This document shows positions 1-8,152 of a stretch of 64,000 nt of DNA, piece after piece. Location of the stretch: contig CAYUVF010000009.1 of the NCBI GenBank assembly GCA_964448045.1, positions 1-64,000 of the forward strand, written 5' to 3'. The translations under genes were made by a program, and so were the position numbers. The DNA comes from CAYUVF01 sp964448045 (lineage in GTDB: Bacteria > Bacteroidota > Rhodothermia > Rhodothermales > Salinibacteraceae). Position 1 is the stretch's first letter. Each line of letters opens with the position of its first letter. The notes beneath the pieces were generated by a model. It did no database searches. It saw nothing but the letters and a program-made list of their open reading frames with translations, and was not told the DNA's origin.

Positions 1-775
1 CAATCTCCTGCTCAATGGCTTCCCGCTCTTGCCGAAGCAGATGAAAGAGGGGTTGGGCCTCGTATTTGAGCGCGACCTCAACGGCCACGCGGTGGTCGCG
101 CGTGTTCACTCGCGCGGTGATCTGACAGCCTGAGCGGCCGACGGCGAAGTTTGCCCAGTGCTGCGGCCGAGGCGTGCGAGGGGTCACGCGACTCCCATGC
201 TCTTCCAGATGCTCGAAAAATGTAGTCCAGTACTCAAGCTGAAGCTTTTTGGTATCCGTCAGTTCGCCGTCATTCTTCGTCGTGCGCGAGACCGTTTTCG
301 ACCAGTCATTCGGTTTGGAGACGAGGTTGAACTTCGGCGCAACGGGTGAATCCCCAATCTGCCAAAGTTCAATCTCGATGCCGAAGAAGTTGATGCCTTC
401 CTCGGTGACATCGTTGAGCCAGTCGAGGGCGGCACGGTGTGGATCCCGGAACCGTCGGGCAATCCAGATGATCGTCACAGCATCCAGCCCGGCCGCGTAG
501 GTTAGGAGCTGACCGAGGTGCCCGTGATCGGTGCGACCCAGTTGGTTTTCGATCAGTACCCACTGGTCGTCCACGGTGTCTTTGCACAGAATATCGGCGT
601 TGAACGGGCCGACGTTTTGCTCGGTGCCTTCCAGTTCGAGTTCGAGGCCGATCGTGTCGGCCAGGCGGTCGAGGTTCGCCTTTTGGGCGAGCCAGGGCGT
701 GAAGTTGCGCGCCTCGTCCGGCCAGACTGTCCGCGGGTCGACCTTCGTCAGTGTGCCGAGGTTGGCTTCGTTCAT
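1..775 (-). CDS. DUF4268 / PD-(D/E)XK-like nuclease-fold protein (partial, runs off the window)
   Basis: Reading the minus strand from an ATG at 775 gives an open frame with no stop down to base 1, so at least 258 residues are present and the C-terminus is missing. The N-terminal 100 residues look like a PD-(D/E)XK core: D61 in the FNADIL stretch, then E76-N-Q78 in VLIENQLGRTDHGHLGQL, spaced as in restriction-type folds. The C-terminal part (KLQLEYWTTFFEHL onward, then VEVALKYEAQPLFHLL) matches my memory of DUF4268 proteins, often found in defence or mobile neighbourhoods. It starts 40 bases after the recombinase stop on the same strand, so co-transcription is likely. No clear Shine-Dalgarno site precedes the ATG, and no other start codon lies nearby. 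DNA cleavage activity is inferred, not shown. Confidence 0.8.
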   Translation of the reverse strand, partial: MNEANLGTLTKVDPRTVWPDEARNFTPWLAQKANLDRLADTIGLELELEGTEQNVGPFNADILCKDTVDDQWVLIENQLGRTDHGHLGQLLTYAAGLDAVTIIWIARRFRDPHRAALDWLNDVTEEGINFFGIEIELWQIGDSPVAPKFNLVSKPNDWSKTVSRTTKNDGELTDTKKLQLEYWTTFFEHLEEHGSRVTPRTPRPQHWANFAVGRSGCQITARVNTRDHRVAVEVALKYEAQPLFHLLRQEREAIEQEI

Positions 776-815
776 GAACCGGGAGGGGATGAGTGAGCGG
801 GAGAGCGGCGCAGCG

Positions 816-1658
816 TTATTCGCCGAAGGTTTCTTCCATCGCCCGGTCCAGCGTCTCCGGTGCGAGGTGGCTATACATTTCGGTGACGCTGGTGGTGGAG
901 TGGCCGAGGATGGCCTGGATGTGACGCAGGGGCACGCCTCGCATCGAGAGCCACGAGCCCGTAGTGTGGCGCAAGCTGTGGAAGTGGACCCGTTCGTCCA
1001 GCTTCGCCTTGTGGGCCATGTCCTTGAAGCGGCGCGATACACGGTTGAGCCGGATGGGCTGACCCTTCCGGTCGGTGAAGACCGGGCCGGAAATGCCGGG
1101 CTCATGCATCTGCGCCAGGACGCGCTCGGCATCGCCACGGAGCGGGATGCGTCGCTCGGCGTTGCCCTTGGTGCGGAAGTTGCCGCGGTGCCGCACGTGC
1201 AGCGTCCGGCCGGCGAGGTCGACATCCTCCCACTGGAGCGCCACCAGCTCCCCGCGCCGGAGGCCCGTAGAGACGGCCACGGGAATCATCCGGTGCAGCC
1301 ACTCCAGGTCGGGAATGCGGCCGGCGGCGTCGCGGGTTTCGAGGATGTGATCCTCAATCGTCTTCAGGAGCTTTTGCACCCCCTCCGGACGGAGGAACGC
1401 TTTCTCCTTCGTCTCTTTCTTCGGCGGGTCCACCTCGTCCAGCGGGTTGGTTTGGAGACGGTCCTCGTCCTTGGCCCAGTTGAAGAACGTTCGCAGGTGG
1501 CGGTAGCGTTTGCGCTGGGTGGCGTTCGAGATCTTCGGCGCCATGATGTAGGCGCGGAGATCAGCGGCCTCCACGTCCTGGAGCATCGCACCGGGCGGGA
1601 GGCTCTCCCGGAAGCGGCGCAGGATGCCTTTGTAGGTGTCGCGCGTTCGGGGGCGCAA
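816..1658 (-). CDS. Tyrosine recombinase / phage-type integrase
   Basis: Site-specific recombinase of the tyrosine (lambda Int) family. From the TTG at 1658 the protein has 280 residues and all expected catalytic residues: R134 in TGLRRGEL, K164 in FRTKGNAERR, H227 and R230 in HSLRH, H253 in LGH and Y262 in MYSHL. Residues 1-65 resemble the SAM-like core-binding domain (SPRT-type motif RPRTRDTYKGIL). The frame is open upstream only to a TGA at 1710-1712 and holds no ATG, so either TTG is the start or a few N-terminal residues were lost. An overlapping frame starts at an ATG just upstream (about 1723), so a small frameshift near 1660-1710 is possible. The downstream nuclease-like gene suggests an integrated element whose far end lies left of the window. 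Confidence 0.88.
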   Translation of the reverse strand: MRPRTRDTYKGILRRFRESLPPGAMLQDVEAADLRAYIMAPKISNATQRKRYRHLRTFFNWAKDEDRLQTNPLDEVDPPKKETKEKAFLRPEGVQKLLKTIEDHILETRDAAGRIPDLEWLHRMIPVAVSTGLRRGELVALQWEDVDLAGRTLHVRHRGNFRTKGNAERRIPLRGDAERVLAQMHEPGISGPVFTDRKGQPIRLNRVSRRFKDMAHKAKLDERVHFHSLRHTTGSWLSMRGVPLRHIQAILGHSTTSVTEMYSHLAPETLDRAMEETFGE

Positions 1659-1775
1659 GTGGCTTTCCGCCTGACCACCCGCGTGCTGAGAGCATCGAAT
1701 TCCCTTGATTCATAGGAATCCATGGGGCACGCGCCCGTGCCTATGCACGGGGGGTATTTGGTCGTTCGCGGTCGA

Positions 1776-2171
1776 TCAGCTTCCGTAATAGAAGCGCTCG
1801 TGGACGATCTTGCCATTCTTCCACTGCTGGCGTGCGATCTGATGGTACCGCCGCTCGCCCCACTCCGCATGGGTGTAATCGAAAAACCACTCTACCATCG
1901 TCACCTCGTGTTCGGGATCGATGGCGACCGATTTTATCTCCGCAGCCCGAAACTCGGTGACGTTGTCAAGCCACGCCTCTTCTCGCTTTCGGTTGGCGGC
2001 TTTGCCCACGGTCGGTTCGTCTTCGTTCTCCTGTTGCACGACCGTTTCGGCGTAGTGCTTGTCATGGGCTTCCAGGATCTTTCCATCGAGGATCATCTGG
2101 TTCAGGTCCTCAACGAGGGCGCGAAGGGGAGCGTCAGTGTCTTGCGTCTGTTTGTGCTGTGTCGTCTTCAT
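1776..2171 (-). CDS. SnoaL-like / NTF2-fold protein
   Basis: 131-residue soluble protein. The pattern of an N-terminal helix pair (LRALVEDLNQMILDGKILEAHDKHYAE), a central strand region and a C-terminal segment ending QQWKNGKIVHERFYYGS is typical of SnoaL/NTF2-fold polyketide-cyclase-like proteins, in which the GKIVHERFYY stretch is characteristic. These folds bind small hydrophobic ligands; no substrate can be assigned. It lies 55 bases downstream of the DoxX gene on the same strand and may share its MarR-linked transcript. Confidence 0.75.
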   Translation of the reverse strand: MKTTQHKQTQDTDAPLRALVEDLNQMILDGKILEAHDKHYAETVVQQENEDEPTVGKAANRKREEAWLDNVTEFRAAEIKSVAIDPEHEVTMVEWFFDYTHAEWGERRYHQIARQQWKNGKIVHERFYYGS

Positions 2172-2226
2172 GGTTGTCTATTGTTTGGATGAACAAGGAG
2201 AGAGGCGACGTGGTGTCGCGGGGGGG

Positions 2227-2745
2227 CTACTTGCGGGTTGACGTGGACCACAGGCGGTCGATCGAGTAGGCGCCGCCCCCTGATAGAAGGAGCACGACCG
2301 ACAAGCCGATGGCGAGCAAGAAAAACTCGATGCCTTCGCCGACCTGATTGCCAAACCAGTTCATAAAGAAGCCGTGCGGGAGATGTACCATCCACATCGC
2401 GACGGTCATGGTGACTCCTATGCCGAACGCCGCAACGCGAGCGAAAGCGCCTGCGACGAGCGCGAGGGGTCCTATGAACTCGGCAATAATGGCCAAGAGG
2501 CCGAAGACGTACGGGATGCCCAGGGTGTCGGTAAAAAAGGTCATCGTGCCCGTGAACCCGTAGCCCCCGAACCATCCGAAAACCTTCTGCGCGCCGTGCG
2601 GAAAGATGACCACAGCGAGCGTAAGGCGCGCAACGAGCGGTCCAAGTCTCGCCTCGGTAGCCGTAACGGGTCGGATTGCGTCGGGTAGGAGGGAGGCCGC
2701 ATCGGGAGCAGCGGGTTTGGGGGTGGTTGATTCCGGCGTGTTCAT
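2227..2745 (-). CDS. DoxX family membrane protein
   Basis: 172 residues with a polar N-terminal 35 residues followed by four hydrophobic segments (around LTLAVVIFPHGAQKVFGWFGG, VFGLLAIIAEFIGPLALVAG, VAAFGIGVTMTVAMWM and FFLLAIGLSVVLLLSG). The HGAQKVFGWFGG and AEFIGPLAL motifs are the DoxX/YphA signature. Such proteins sit in the inner membrane; several act in redox or thiol-stress complexes, but the role here is unknown. The upstream region holds two 13-base direct repeats (2762-2774 and 2777-2789) sharing the TTGAC core of the MarR-gene palindromes, so MarR control is likely. Confidence 0.85.
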   Translation of the reverse strand: MNTPESTTPKPAAPDAASLLPDAIRPVTATEARLGPLVARLTLAVVIFPHGAQKVFGWFGGYGFTGTMTFFTDTLGIPYVFGLLAIIAEFIGPLALVAGAFARVAAFGIGVTMTVAMWMVHLPHGFFMNWFGNQVGEGIEFFLLAIGLSVVLLLSGGGAYSIDRLWSTSTRK

Positions 2746-2761
2746 GGGACTTTTGCTTCTA

Positions 2762-2789
2762 ATTGATTGGTCAATGATTGATTGGTCAA
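2762..2789. promoter_or_regulatory. Tandem direct repeats upstream of doxX, candidate MarR operator
   Basis: ATTGATTGGTCAA occurs at 2762-2774 and again at 2777-2789, a 15-base period, ending 17 bases before the doxX ATG at 2745. On the minus strand each copy starts TTGAC, the same core as in the palindromes in front of the adjacent MarR gene. The spacing of roughly one and a half helical turns suits a repressor site overlapping the promoter. Binding is inferred. Confidence 0.5.
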
Positions 2790-2857
2790 GTATTGGGGCA
2801 AACAGAAGTCTCAGTGGAAATCCAGAAGAGATCTCCTCTTGCTTCGGGCGCTCTCGG

Positions 2858-3364
2858 TCAGTCCACCTCTGGCATCTCGTGCAGGCCGGACCGGACCTTG
2901 TCGAGCAGGAGGAGGAGGGTGTTCTGCTCGTCGGTGTTTAGCTCGCGCATGCATGCCTCGTCGAGCGCATCCATCGGAGCGTCGAGCGTCTGGAGGGCGG
3001 ATCGACCCGATTCGGTGAGTCTGCACAGCACACGCCGCCGATCTTCATCCGAGCGCTTTCTCCGCACGAGCCCCTTGGTTTCAAGGCGGCCAATGAGCCG
3101 CGTGATGCCCGGGGTGACCTCGATGAGCCGCTTTCCGATCTCCATCGTCGGGAGGGGACCATCTGCGCCGCGGAGGATGCGGAGCACGTTATACTGCTGG
3201 AACGTGAGGTCCTCTCGGTCGGCCAGGTTTTCGAAGCGGCGCCGGAGCAAGCTGGCCGTACGCATCAGGCTCACAACGGCCGCTTGGGCCGCAGACTGGA
3301 ACGGCTGCTGCTGCCCGATTTCACGGCGAATGGAGTCGGTCGGGGCGTCAGTCGGAACTGGCAT
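2858..3364 (-). CDS. MarR family transcriptional regulator
   Basis: 168 residues from the ATG at 3364 (MPVPTDAPTD). The frame is open further upstream to 3496, but that extension crosses the operator-like palindromes and reads as non-coding. Winged-helix domain: recognition region TMEIGKRLIEVTPGITRLIGRLETKGLV and wing RRKRSDEDRRRVLCRLTESGR, the classic MarR signature. C-terminal helices for dimerisation follow. It lies upstream of, and is co-oriented with, the DoxX and SnoaL-like genes and probably represses them and itself. MarR proteins usually respond to phenolic or oxidising ligands; no redox cysteine pattern points to a specific inducer. Confidence 0.9.
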   Translation of the reverse strand: MPVPTDAPTDSIRREIGQQQPFQSAAQAAVVSLMRTASLLRRRFENLADREDLTFQQYNVLRILRGADGPLPTMEIGKRLIEVTPGITRLIGRLETKGLVRRKRSDEDRRRVLCRLTESGRSALQTLDAPMDALDEACMRELNTDEQNTLLLLLDKVRSGLHEMPEVD

Positions 3365-3391
3365 GAGACGAGTTTCGATCTTGATTAACAA

Positions 3392-3412
3392 GTCAACAGT
3401 TGACACGTCAAC
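3392..3412. promoter_or_regulatory. Palindromic MarR operator candidate
   Basis: Three alternating half-sites form two overlapping perfect inverted repeats: GTCAAC, one base, GTTGAC (3392-3404), then GTTGAC, two bases, GTCAAC (3399-3412). They lie 28 bases upstream of the MarR start at 3364. The TTGAC within the half-sites could also serve as a -35 element, consistent with autorepression. Confidence 0.65.
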
Positions 3413-3559
3413 TAAAAAAGTTAGTTCCGAGTTTTTGGCTCTTGGTAGTTTCTTGACAAAGCTTGCAGGATAGCAAGATTTTAGGGCGCACGGCATGATG
3501 CGGAGCTGCGGGGACCGGATGCAGCCGCGTGGAGCTCACCGAGCGTTTTGTGATTCGCC

Positions 3560-3817
3560 TTAGCCGTTGGACTCCTGTGCGCTACCTTCGATCTCGCGCA
3601 GGATGCGATTGGGCACGTGGGGGAAGGGAGCGCCCTGGCGCATGAAGGTGTCCATCGATTGCACCCGTGCACCACCGTCGTATCCGCACATGCTGCCGAC
3701 ATCGTCAAACCATTCCAGCGCATCGGAGGGGCGGTCGAGCACGACGGCGTAGACGCGGCCGTCCGCCGACCAGGTCCATACCCGGCCCGGTTCTGGAGAC
3801 TGCTGGGGATCTGGCAT
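3560..3817 (-). CDS. Small hypothetical protein
   Basis: 85 residues, acidic, soluble, without signal peptide or membrane segment. The sequence (PGRVWTWSADGRVYAVVLDRPSDALEWFDDVG) looks like a small mixed alpha/beta domain. It follows the split-barrel FMN-protein gene on the same strand after 37 bases, so it may be the last gene of that transcript. No family recognised. Confidence 0.5.
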   Translation of the reverse strand: MPDPQQSPEPGRVWTWSADGRVYAVVLDRPSDALEWFDDVGSMCGYDGGARVQSMDTFMRQGAPFPHVPNRILREIEGSAQESNG

Positions 3818-3854
3818 CGTTGATCAGGCTGCTGAAAGGAAGGGGGCTGAACGA

Positions 3855-4769
3855 TTACGTGGGCGGATTGAAGGGGGAGTAGGCATCGAGGTCCCATCGC
3901 AGGGGGTTCGCTCCGGGGGTCTCCCGAACGGCCGAAATCTCGACTTCGACGAGGCGTTCGGCCTCCTCCATCGCGGCGAGGCGGTCGTCTTCCCACACGA
4001 CGCGTCCCGTACCAGAAATCTGGAGCAGGGTCCCCCCGTCAAAGTCAACAAAGAGCAGGCCGACCGGCGGATGGGCCTCAATGTTACCGAGCGTGTTGAA
4101 CATGTTGTTGCCGGGATAGTCGGGCCACCAGATGCGCCGGTCGCTCTCGACAGTGACAAACCCGGGGTCACCACCTCGGTGTGACACGTCGGCTCCCGTG
4201 TCGGGATGCAGGCTGGCAATAAAGAAGGTGTCGGCTCCGGCGATCCATGCCTGCTGTGCATCGGTGAGCGTGGTAGATCGTTGAGGGCGGCCCGGCGGAG
4301 CTCCATCGATCGTTCGGAGCAGGCGTCGTTGAATATATTTCGGGCAGTTCGGATAGACCTCGTAGGGCTCGACGACGAATCCGGTATTGGCCGTTTGAAG
4401 GCGCCCGTTGATGCGAAGCCGCTCGCGCGTCTGGAGATCGATCGCGAGTAATCCCATCCACATCCCATCGCGCAGGTGCTCGGCCAGCGGATCGCCGGGG
4501 GGCGGGTCGGTCTGCACGTGGAGGCGGTTGTTTTCTTCGTGCAGCAGGCCCGGTTTTCCAATGAGCCACGAGGCCCATACGTGTCCGTTCCGGTCTCGCC
4601 ATCCGGCGACCACGAAGGGCTGGTCCGCGAGAAGATCGCGACCACGGGCCGGAATATCGGTGGAGATGATGCGGCCCAGGCGTCTTGCCTGCGCTCGAAC
4701 CCCGGCGCGCTGTTGGATGGCTCGTTCGCCCTCGTGATACGGGGAGTCTGGTTTACGTACATTAGACAT
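3855..4769 (-). CDS. Pyridoxamine 5'-phosphate oxidase-like FMN-binding split-barrel protein
   Basis: 304 residues. The pattern fits the split-barrel flavin-binding family: DQPFVVAGWRDRNGHVWASWLIGKPG near residue 50 (a substrate/FMN strand pair), ADTFFIASLHPDTGADVSHRGGDPGFV near residue 190, then WWPDYPGNNMFNTLGNIEAHPPVGLLFVDF and a strand with LLQISGTGRVVW. The family often uses flavin to reduce quinone-like or electrophilic small molecules; pathway unknown. Its ATG overlaps the stop of the upstream small gene by 8 bases (ATGTCTAA), which points to translational coupling. Confidence 0.8.
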   Translation of the reverse strand: MSNVRKPDSPYHEGERAIQQRAGVRAQARRLGRIISTDIPARGRDLLADQPFVVAGWRDRNGHVWASWLIGKPGLLHEENNRLHVQTDPPPGDPLAEHLRDGMWMGLLAIDLQTRERLRINGRLQTANTGFVVEPYEVYPNCPKYIQRRLLRTIDGAPPGRPQRSTTLTDAQQAWIAGADTFFIASLHPDTGADVSHRGGDPGFVTVESDRRIWWPDYPGNNMFNTLGNIEAHPPVGLLFVDFDGGTLLQISGTGRVVWEDDRLAAMEEAERLVEVEISAVRETPGANPLRWDLDAYSPFNPPT

Positions 4770-5049
4770 GCGGGAGGGAGCAGTTTGTTAGTGCAGGTTC
4801 AAAGAGCCTTTCTCTTTGGGGGTACGGCCGATGGCGCGTGCATTGAAGAAGGCGCTCGTAGTCACTCGGGGCGAGGATGAGCAGCAATTCCCGTCCTTCG
4901 CCTGCATTCAGAATGATGGTTCGTGGTGCCTGGCTGCGGATCCAGCGCAGGACGAATGAGCGAGACCGATTGAGGCGGTTGGCGAACTGGCTGAGCGTAC
5001 CCATGGCTTCGCCGTCCTCGGCGAGGATTATGTGCGAGTCGTATTTCAT
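4762..5049 (-). CDS. Small protein, possible Phd/YefM-like antitoxin
   Basis: 95 residues from the ATG at 5049. The middle reads TLSQFANRLNRSRSFVLRWIR then APRTIILNAGEGRELLLILAPSDYERLLQ. A helix followed by a strand pair ending in a PSDYERLL-type motif recalls Phd/YefM antitoxins (typically ...VLVSPEDYERL), but the match is short and from memory. No RelE/Doc-like toxin is adjacent; the downstream overlapping gene is the FMN split-barrel protein. Alternatively it is a stand-alone DNA-binding or modifier protein. Confidence 0.5.
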   Translation of the reverse strand: MKYDSHIILAEDGEAMGTLSQFANRLNRSRSFVLRWIRSQAPRTIILNAGEGRELLLILAPSDYERLLQCTRHRPYPQRERLFEPALTNCSLPHV

Positions 5050-5116
5050 AGCAGTTGCGGTTCGGTCATGAATGGGAGCTCGGAACGGGGATCGCAAGTA
5101 CGTTCGATCCTGCGGT

Positions 5117-6043
5117 TCAATCGGGAATGGTGTCGGGCACCTCCATCGCTCCTTCGCTGACGATGACGGAGGCGCCCCCGACCCGAATGGCCTGAATGGT
5201 ACCGGCCGAGAGGTCGGCCTCCACGTGCAAAATGCTGGGGCGTCCCATTTCGAATCCTTGCTCGACAGTCCATCGCACCGTTCCGGAACGCGTGTTGACT
5301 CGCCGCCCGAGGTATCCTGCCAGCGCCGTCGCGGCGGCCCCGGTCGCTGGGTCCTCGTCAATGCCCATCGCGGGGGCAAACATCCGCGCCCGAAGATCAG
5401 AGCCCGGCTCCTCAGGGTCGAACGCGAGGCAATACAGATGCGGGGCCCAGTAGGAAGAGAGGCGTTCATTCCAGTGCGTGCGGTTAACGCGGACCCGAGC
5501 GAGCGCTTCTCGATCCCGCAGCGGCACAAACAAAAACGGGACCCCGCAGGAGACGGATTGGGGCGCGTAGGACGCGCCTCTGAGGTCGTCGGTGTCCAGC
5601 GAGAGCATCGCTGCGATCTCTTCTACTGAAGGGGGCTCTGGGCCAAATTGGGGCATTTGGGCGGCAGATAGCTCCGCGTTTACGGGGCGCCCCTCCGCAC
5701 GTTGAACCCGAACATGCACGGGGCCGACGTTCTCTTCAAAGACAAAGGTCGTCGACCTGCCGGTCAGCGTGATTTCGCCGGTGGCTGCGAGAACGTGGGC
5801 CGTGCCGATCGTAGGGTGCCCGGCGAAGGGAAGCTCCGTGGCCGGGGTAAAGATCCGGAGTCGTCTCGTGTATTCGTCGCTGTCTGGGGGAAGGACGAAT
5901 GCGGTTTCAGAGAGGCTAAACTCGCGTGCGATCCGTTGCATGTGTCCGGCGGAAAGCCCTGTTGCGTCGGGCACGACGGCGAGTGGATTCCCTCCAAAGA
6001 TTTGATCCGTGAAGACGTCGGCGGTGTAGAATCGTTTACGCAT
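5117..6043 (-). CDS. PhzF family isomerase/epimerase-like protein
   Basis: 308 residues, the usual length. The N-terminal half has the DVFTDQIFGGNPLAVV signature and the catalytic glutamate in FSLSETAFVLPP; the C-terminal half has GIDEDPATGAAATALAGYL, the second diagnostic PhzF motif. Members share the diaminopimelate-epimerase fold; most are not phenazine enzymes and their substrates are unknown. It lies 17 bases downstream of the porin gene on the same strand. Confidence 0.93.
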   Translation of the reverse strand: MRKRFYTADVFTDQIFGGNPLAVVPDATGLSAGHMQRIAREFSLSETAFVLPPDSDEYTRRLRIFTPATELPFAGHPTIGTAHVLAATGEITLTGRSTTFVFEENVGPVHVRVQRAEGRPVNAELSAAQMPQFGPEPPSVEEIAAMLSLDTDDLRGASYAPQSVSCGVPFLFVPLRDREALARVRVNRTHWNERLSSYWAPHLYCLAFDPEEPGSDLRARMFAPAMGIDEDPATGAAATALAGYLGRRVNTRSGTVRWTVEQGFEMGRPSILHVEADLSAGTIQAIRVGGASVIVSEGAMEVPDTIPD

Positions 6044-6060
6044 GGTGTCATTGGTCGCGG

Positions 6061-7323
6061 TTAAAAGTGAATTGTGCTCATCACGTAGGCCCAGTACGCC
6101 CTGTCGTTGCTTCCCACAGCTTGCTCCATTGCATCATCGGGGATAAACCCCGAGAGGCCGCCTGAAAACGTCACGACATCGGCGAACTGATAGGTGAGGG
6201 TGAGATCCAGTTCCTGACCGAGCGTCCGGGCCGACTGAGTCGCCGTTGCTTTGGTCTGGGTGAAATGGTGAAAGGTAGCGGATACGCGGACTTGTTCAGA
6301 GATCCCGGCCGATACGTTCACGTGGGTGTCCTGAAGCCCGAATGGGGCCGCTCTGACCGGAAAGAAATCCATGGACCCGTAGAACGCATGGTTTGTGGCA
6401 AACAGCGTATTAAACTGCCCCAGGTCGCCGTCTCCGGGGGCGTCGTCGCCCGAGAGACGCGTATATCCTCCGCTGAGGATTATGTCGTGTCTCGGGATCA
6501 GGTCGTAGCCGCTATGCACACTGAGCAGATATGCCCCAATGGCCGATCGACTCTCCCCAGGCGAGATGGCCTGTTTCCCCAGCTGATAGGCAGCTTCCAG
6601 TTGATAGGAGAATCGACTCCACCCCCCACGCAGCGCCATGCCTGGTGTCAGGCGGTTCAGCCGGTTGGTCCGCTCGTCGCCTGAGATAGAGACCTTTTGC
6701 GTATCGTTGTCGAAGAGCGTGAACATGTCCAGCTCGTGTTGGTCGGCTACCTTCCACGTGCCATAGAGTCCCACGAAGTTCTGTGCACCTTCTCCTTCTC
6801 CAACGCGCTCGACGAGGCGAGCTGCGAAGAGATCAATCGACCCGCGTTCTCCACTGAGCGACAACCGCGTGCCATCGAACGTACGTCCCACATTGCTCCA
6901 TTCTACGGTACCAACGAGCCGCTGATTACCGTACGCGAGTTCCTGGCGACCGACCGTCAGTGAGAGTGGCATGCCGAAGAGACGATCAACCCGAAAGTAT
7001 GCCTGATGGAGGTCGAGCTGGCCAGCAGTAGGATCCATGGTGCCGCGGGCCCGGTCGGGGTCTCCTTCGCCAAAACGACGCGAATCCTGAATTTGTGCGA
7101 ACACCTGCACCCTGGGGGTTGGCTGGAAGGCCGCATTCAGCCGAGTGCGAAGGAGGTGCACCCCTCCTGGAGTGGTGTTTGAATTGAAATCGCGTGCGTC
7201 TAATTCACTCCGCTGGCGCAGTTGACCCGTGACTGTGAGGTCGGTCCAATTCTGGGACTGTGCCGGAGCAGCGATTGCAAGAAGGGTCATCGTAACAAGC
7301 AAGTGGCGAATCGGTGTTGGCAT
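6061..7323 (-). CDS. Alginate export-type outer membrane beta-barrel protein
   Basis: 420 residues with a signal peptide (LLVTMTLLAIAAPAQSQ, cleavage about residue 23). The mature part is rich in alternating beta-strands ending in aromatic residues and finishes with F (MSTIHF), as expected for an outer-membrane barrel. Motifs such as TVGRQELAYGNQRLVGTVEWSNVGRTFDG resemble the alginate-export (AlgE-like) porin family. Substrate is unknown; the family label is not proof of alginate transport. It follows an ECF sigma gene by 59 bases and may be its target or operon partner. Confidence 0.82.
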   Translation of the reverse strand: MPTPIRHLLVTMTLLAIAAPAQSQNWTDLTVTGQLRQRSELDARDFNSNTTPGGVHLLRTRLNAAFQPTPRVQVFAQIQDSRRFGEGDPDRARGTMDPTAGQLDLHQAYFRVDRLFGMPLSLTVGRQELAYGNQRLVGTVEWSNVGRTFDGTRLSLSGERGSIDLFAARLVERVGEGEGAQNFVGLYGTWKVADQHELDMFTLFDNDTQKVSISGDERTNRLNRLTPGMALRGGWSRFSYQLEAAYQLGKQAISPGESRSAIGAYLLSVHSGYDLIPRHDIILSGGYTRLSGDDAPGDGDLGQFNTLFATNHAFYGSMDFFPVRAAPFGLQDTHVNVSAGISEQVRVSATFHHFTQTKATATQSARTLGQELDLTLTYQFADVVTFSGGLSGFIPDDAMEQAVGSNDRAYWAYVMSTIHF

Positions 7324-7382
7324 TGGACGGGTTGATCTGTTTCGATAGGGTCGATTACGGGAGTACAGCCGTCCGGACCCGG

Positions 7383-8075
7383 CTACATCGTGAAGCGCTG
7401 CTCAGCGGCTAACCGGGGGGTAAGGAGTTTCTTCAGCTGCTTTCGTGCGCGGTGCAGGCGGACGCGGACGTTCACTTTCGTAAGGTCCAGCCGTTCGGCA
7501 ACCTCCCGCGTTGAGCGTTCCTGAAGATCACGCAATCGGATGATCTGCCGGTACGACGTAGACAGCTCACCGAGGGCCGAGTGGATCAGGTCCTTATGCT
7601 CGCTGCGCCTGGTGGAGGCGTGCGGGTTGCGAGTTAGGGTATAGGAGGTCGCGGACTCGCCAGCATGGTCGAGGCGTTCGAGCGCCTTCGACTCCAGCGT
7701 CTTGTGGCGGCCTTTGGTGCGAAAGTGCGTACGAGCTACGTTCTTCGCGATGCTACATAGCCAAGTCGAGACTTTGGAGGCGCCGCGGAATTTAGGCAAC
7801 GAGCGGAGCGCCTGGTAAAAGGTCTCCTGTAGGAGGTCGCGCGTTTCCTCTTCGTCTCCTACCATTTTGAGGAGGAAGCCGTAGAGCAGCGAACGCTGAC
7901 TGATGATCCACCGCTCGATGGCGGCCGGATCGCGGTTCTGTAGGGCCTGGAGGGCCTCAGGGGACAGGTGCTCCGTCGGGTTGTCAGTATGCGTTGAACT
8001 GCGTGACTCCGACCCGTTTGAGCGGTCGGTGGCGAGCGGGCGGCTTGGCCCGCTGATGTGGTCTGCATTGAGCAT
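7383..8075 (-). CDS. ECF-type RNA polymerase sigma factor
   Basis: 230 residues: an unusual 40-residue polar N-terminus, sigma region 2 (AIERWIISQRSLLYGFLLKMVGDEEETRDLLQETFYQALRSL with KVSTWLCSIAKN), a linker with basic residues, then region 4 (LGELSTSYRQIIRLRDLQERSTREVAERL and a recognition helix NVRVRLHRARKQLKKLL). No zinc anti-sigma or other anti-sigma gene is adjacent. It sits between the DJ-1 and porin genes on one strand, so it may be read through from the TetR-controlled promoter. Confidence 0.9.
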   Translation of the reverse strand: MLNADHISGPSRPLATDRSNGSESRSSTHTDNPTEHLSPEALQALQNRDPAAIERWIISQRSLLYGFLLKMVGDEEETRDLLQETFYQALRSLPKFRGASKVSTWLCSIAKNVARTHFRTKGRHKTLESKALERLDHAGESATSYTLTRNPHASTRRSEHKDLIHSALGELSTSYRQIIRLRDLQERSTREVAERLDLTKVNVRVRLHRARKQLKKLLTPRLAAEQRFTM

Positions 8076-8152
8076 AGCGGCGTAGGGGACATGGGTGTGA
8101 GGACCGTGTACTTCAAACGAGTGCTACTTGAGGCTTGGCAGGCCGCTGCGTG

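Noticed and set aside
531..1715. Long plus-strand open frame across the nuclease/integrase region
   Set aside because: It is the antisense shadow of two minus-strand genes with clear motifs; its own translation has no recognisable domain.
1721..1752. tRNA-like or att hairpins next to the integrase start
   Set aside because: Short stems (GGCACG/CGTGCC, GTGC/GCAC) exist, but no tRNA arms or direct repeat could be shown inside the window.
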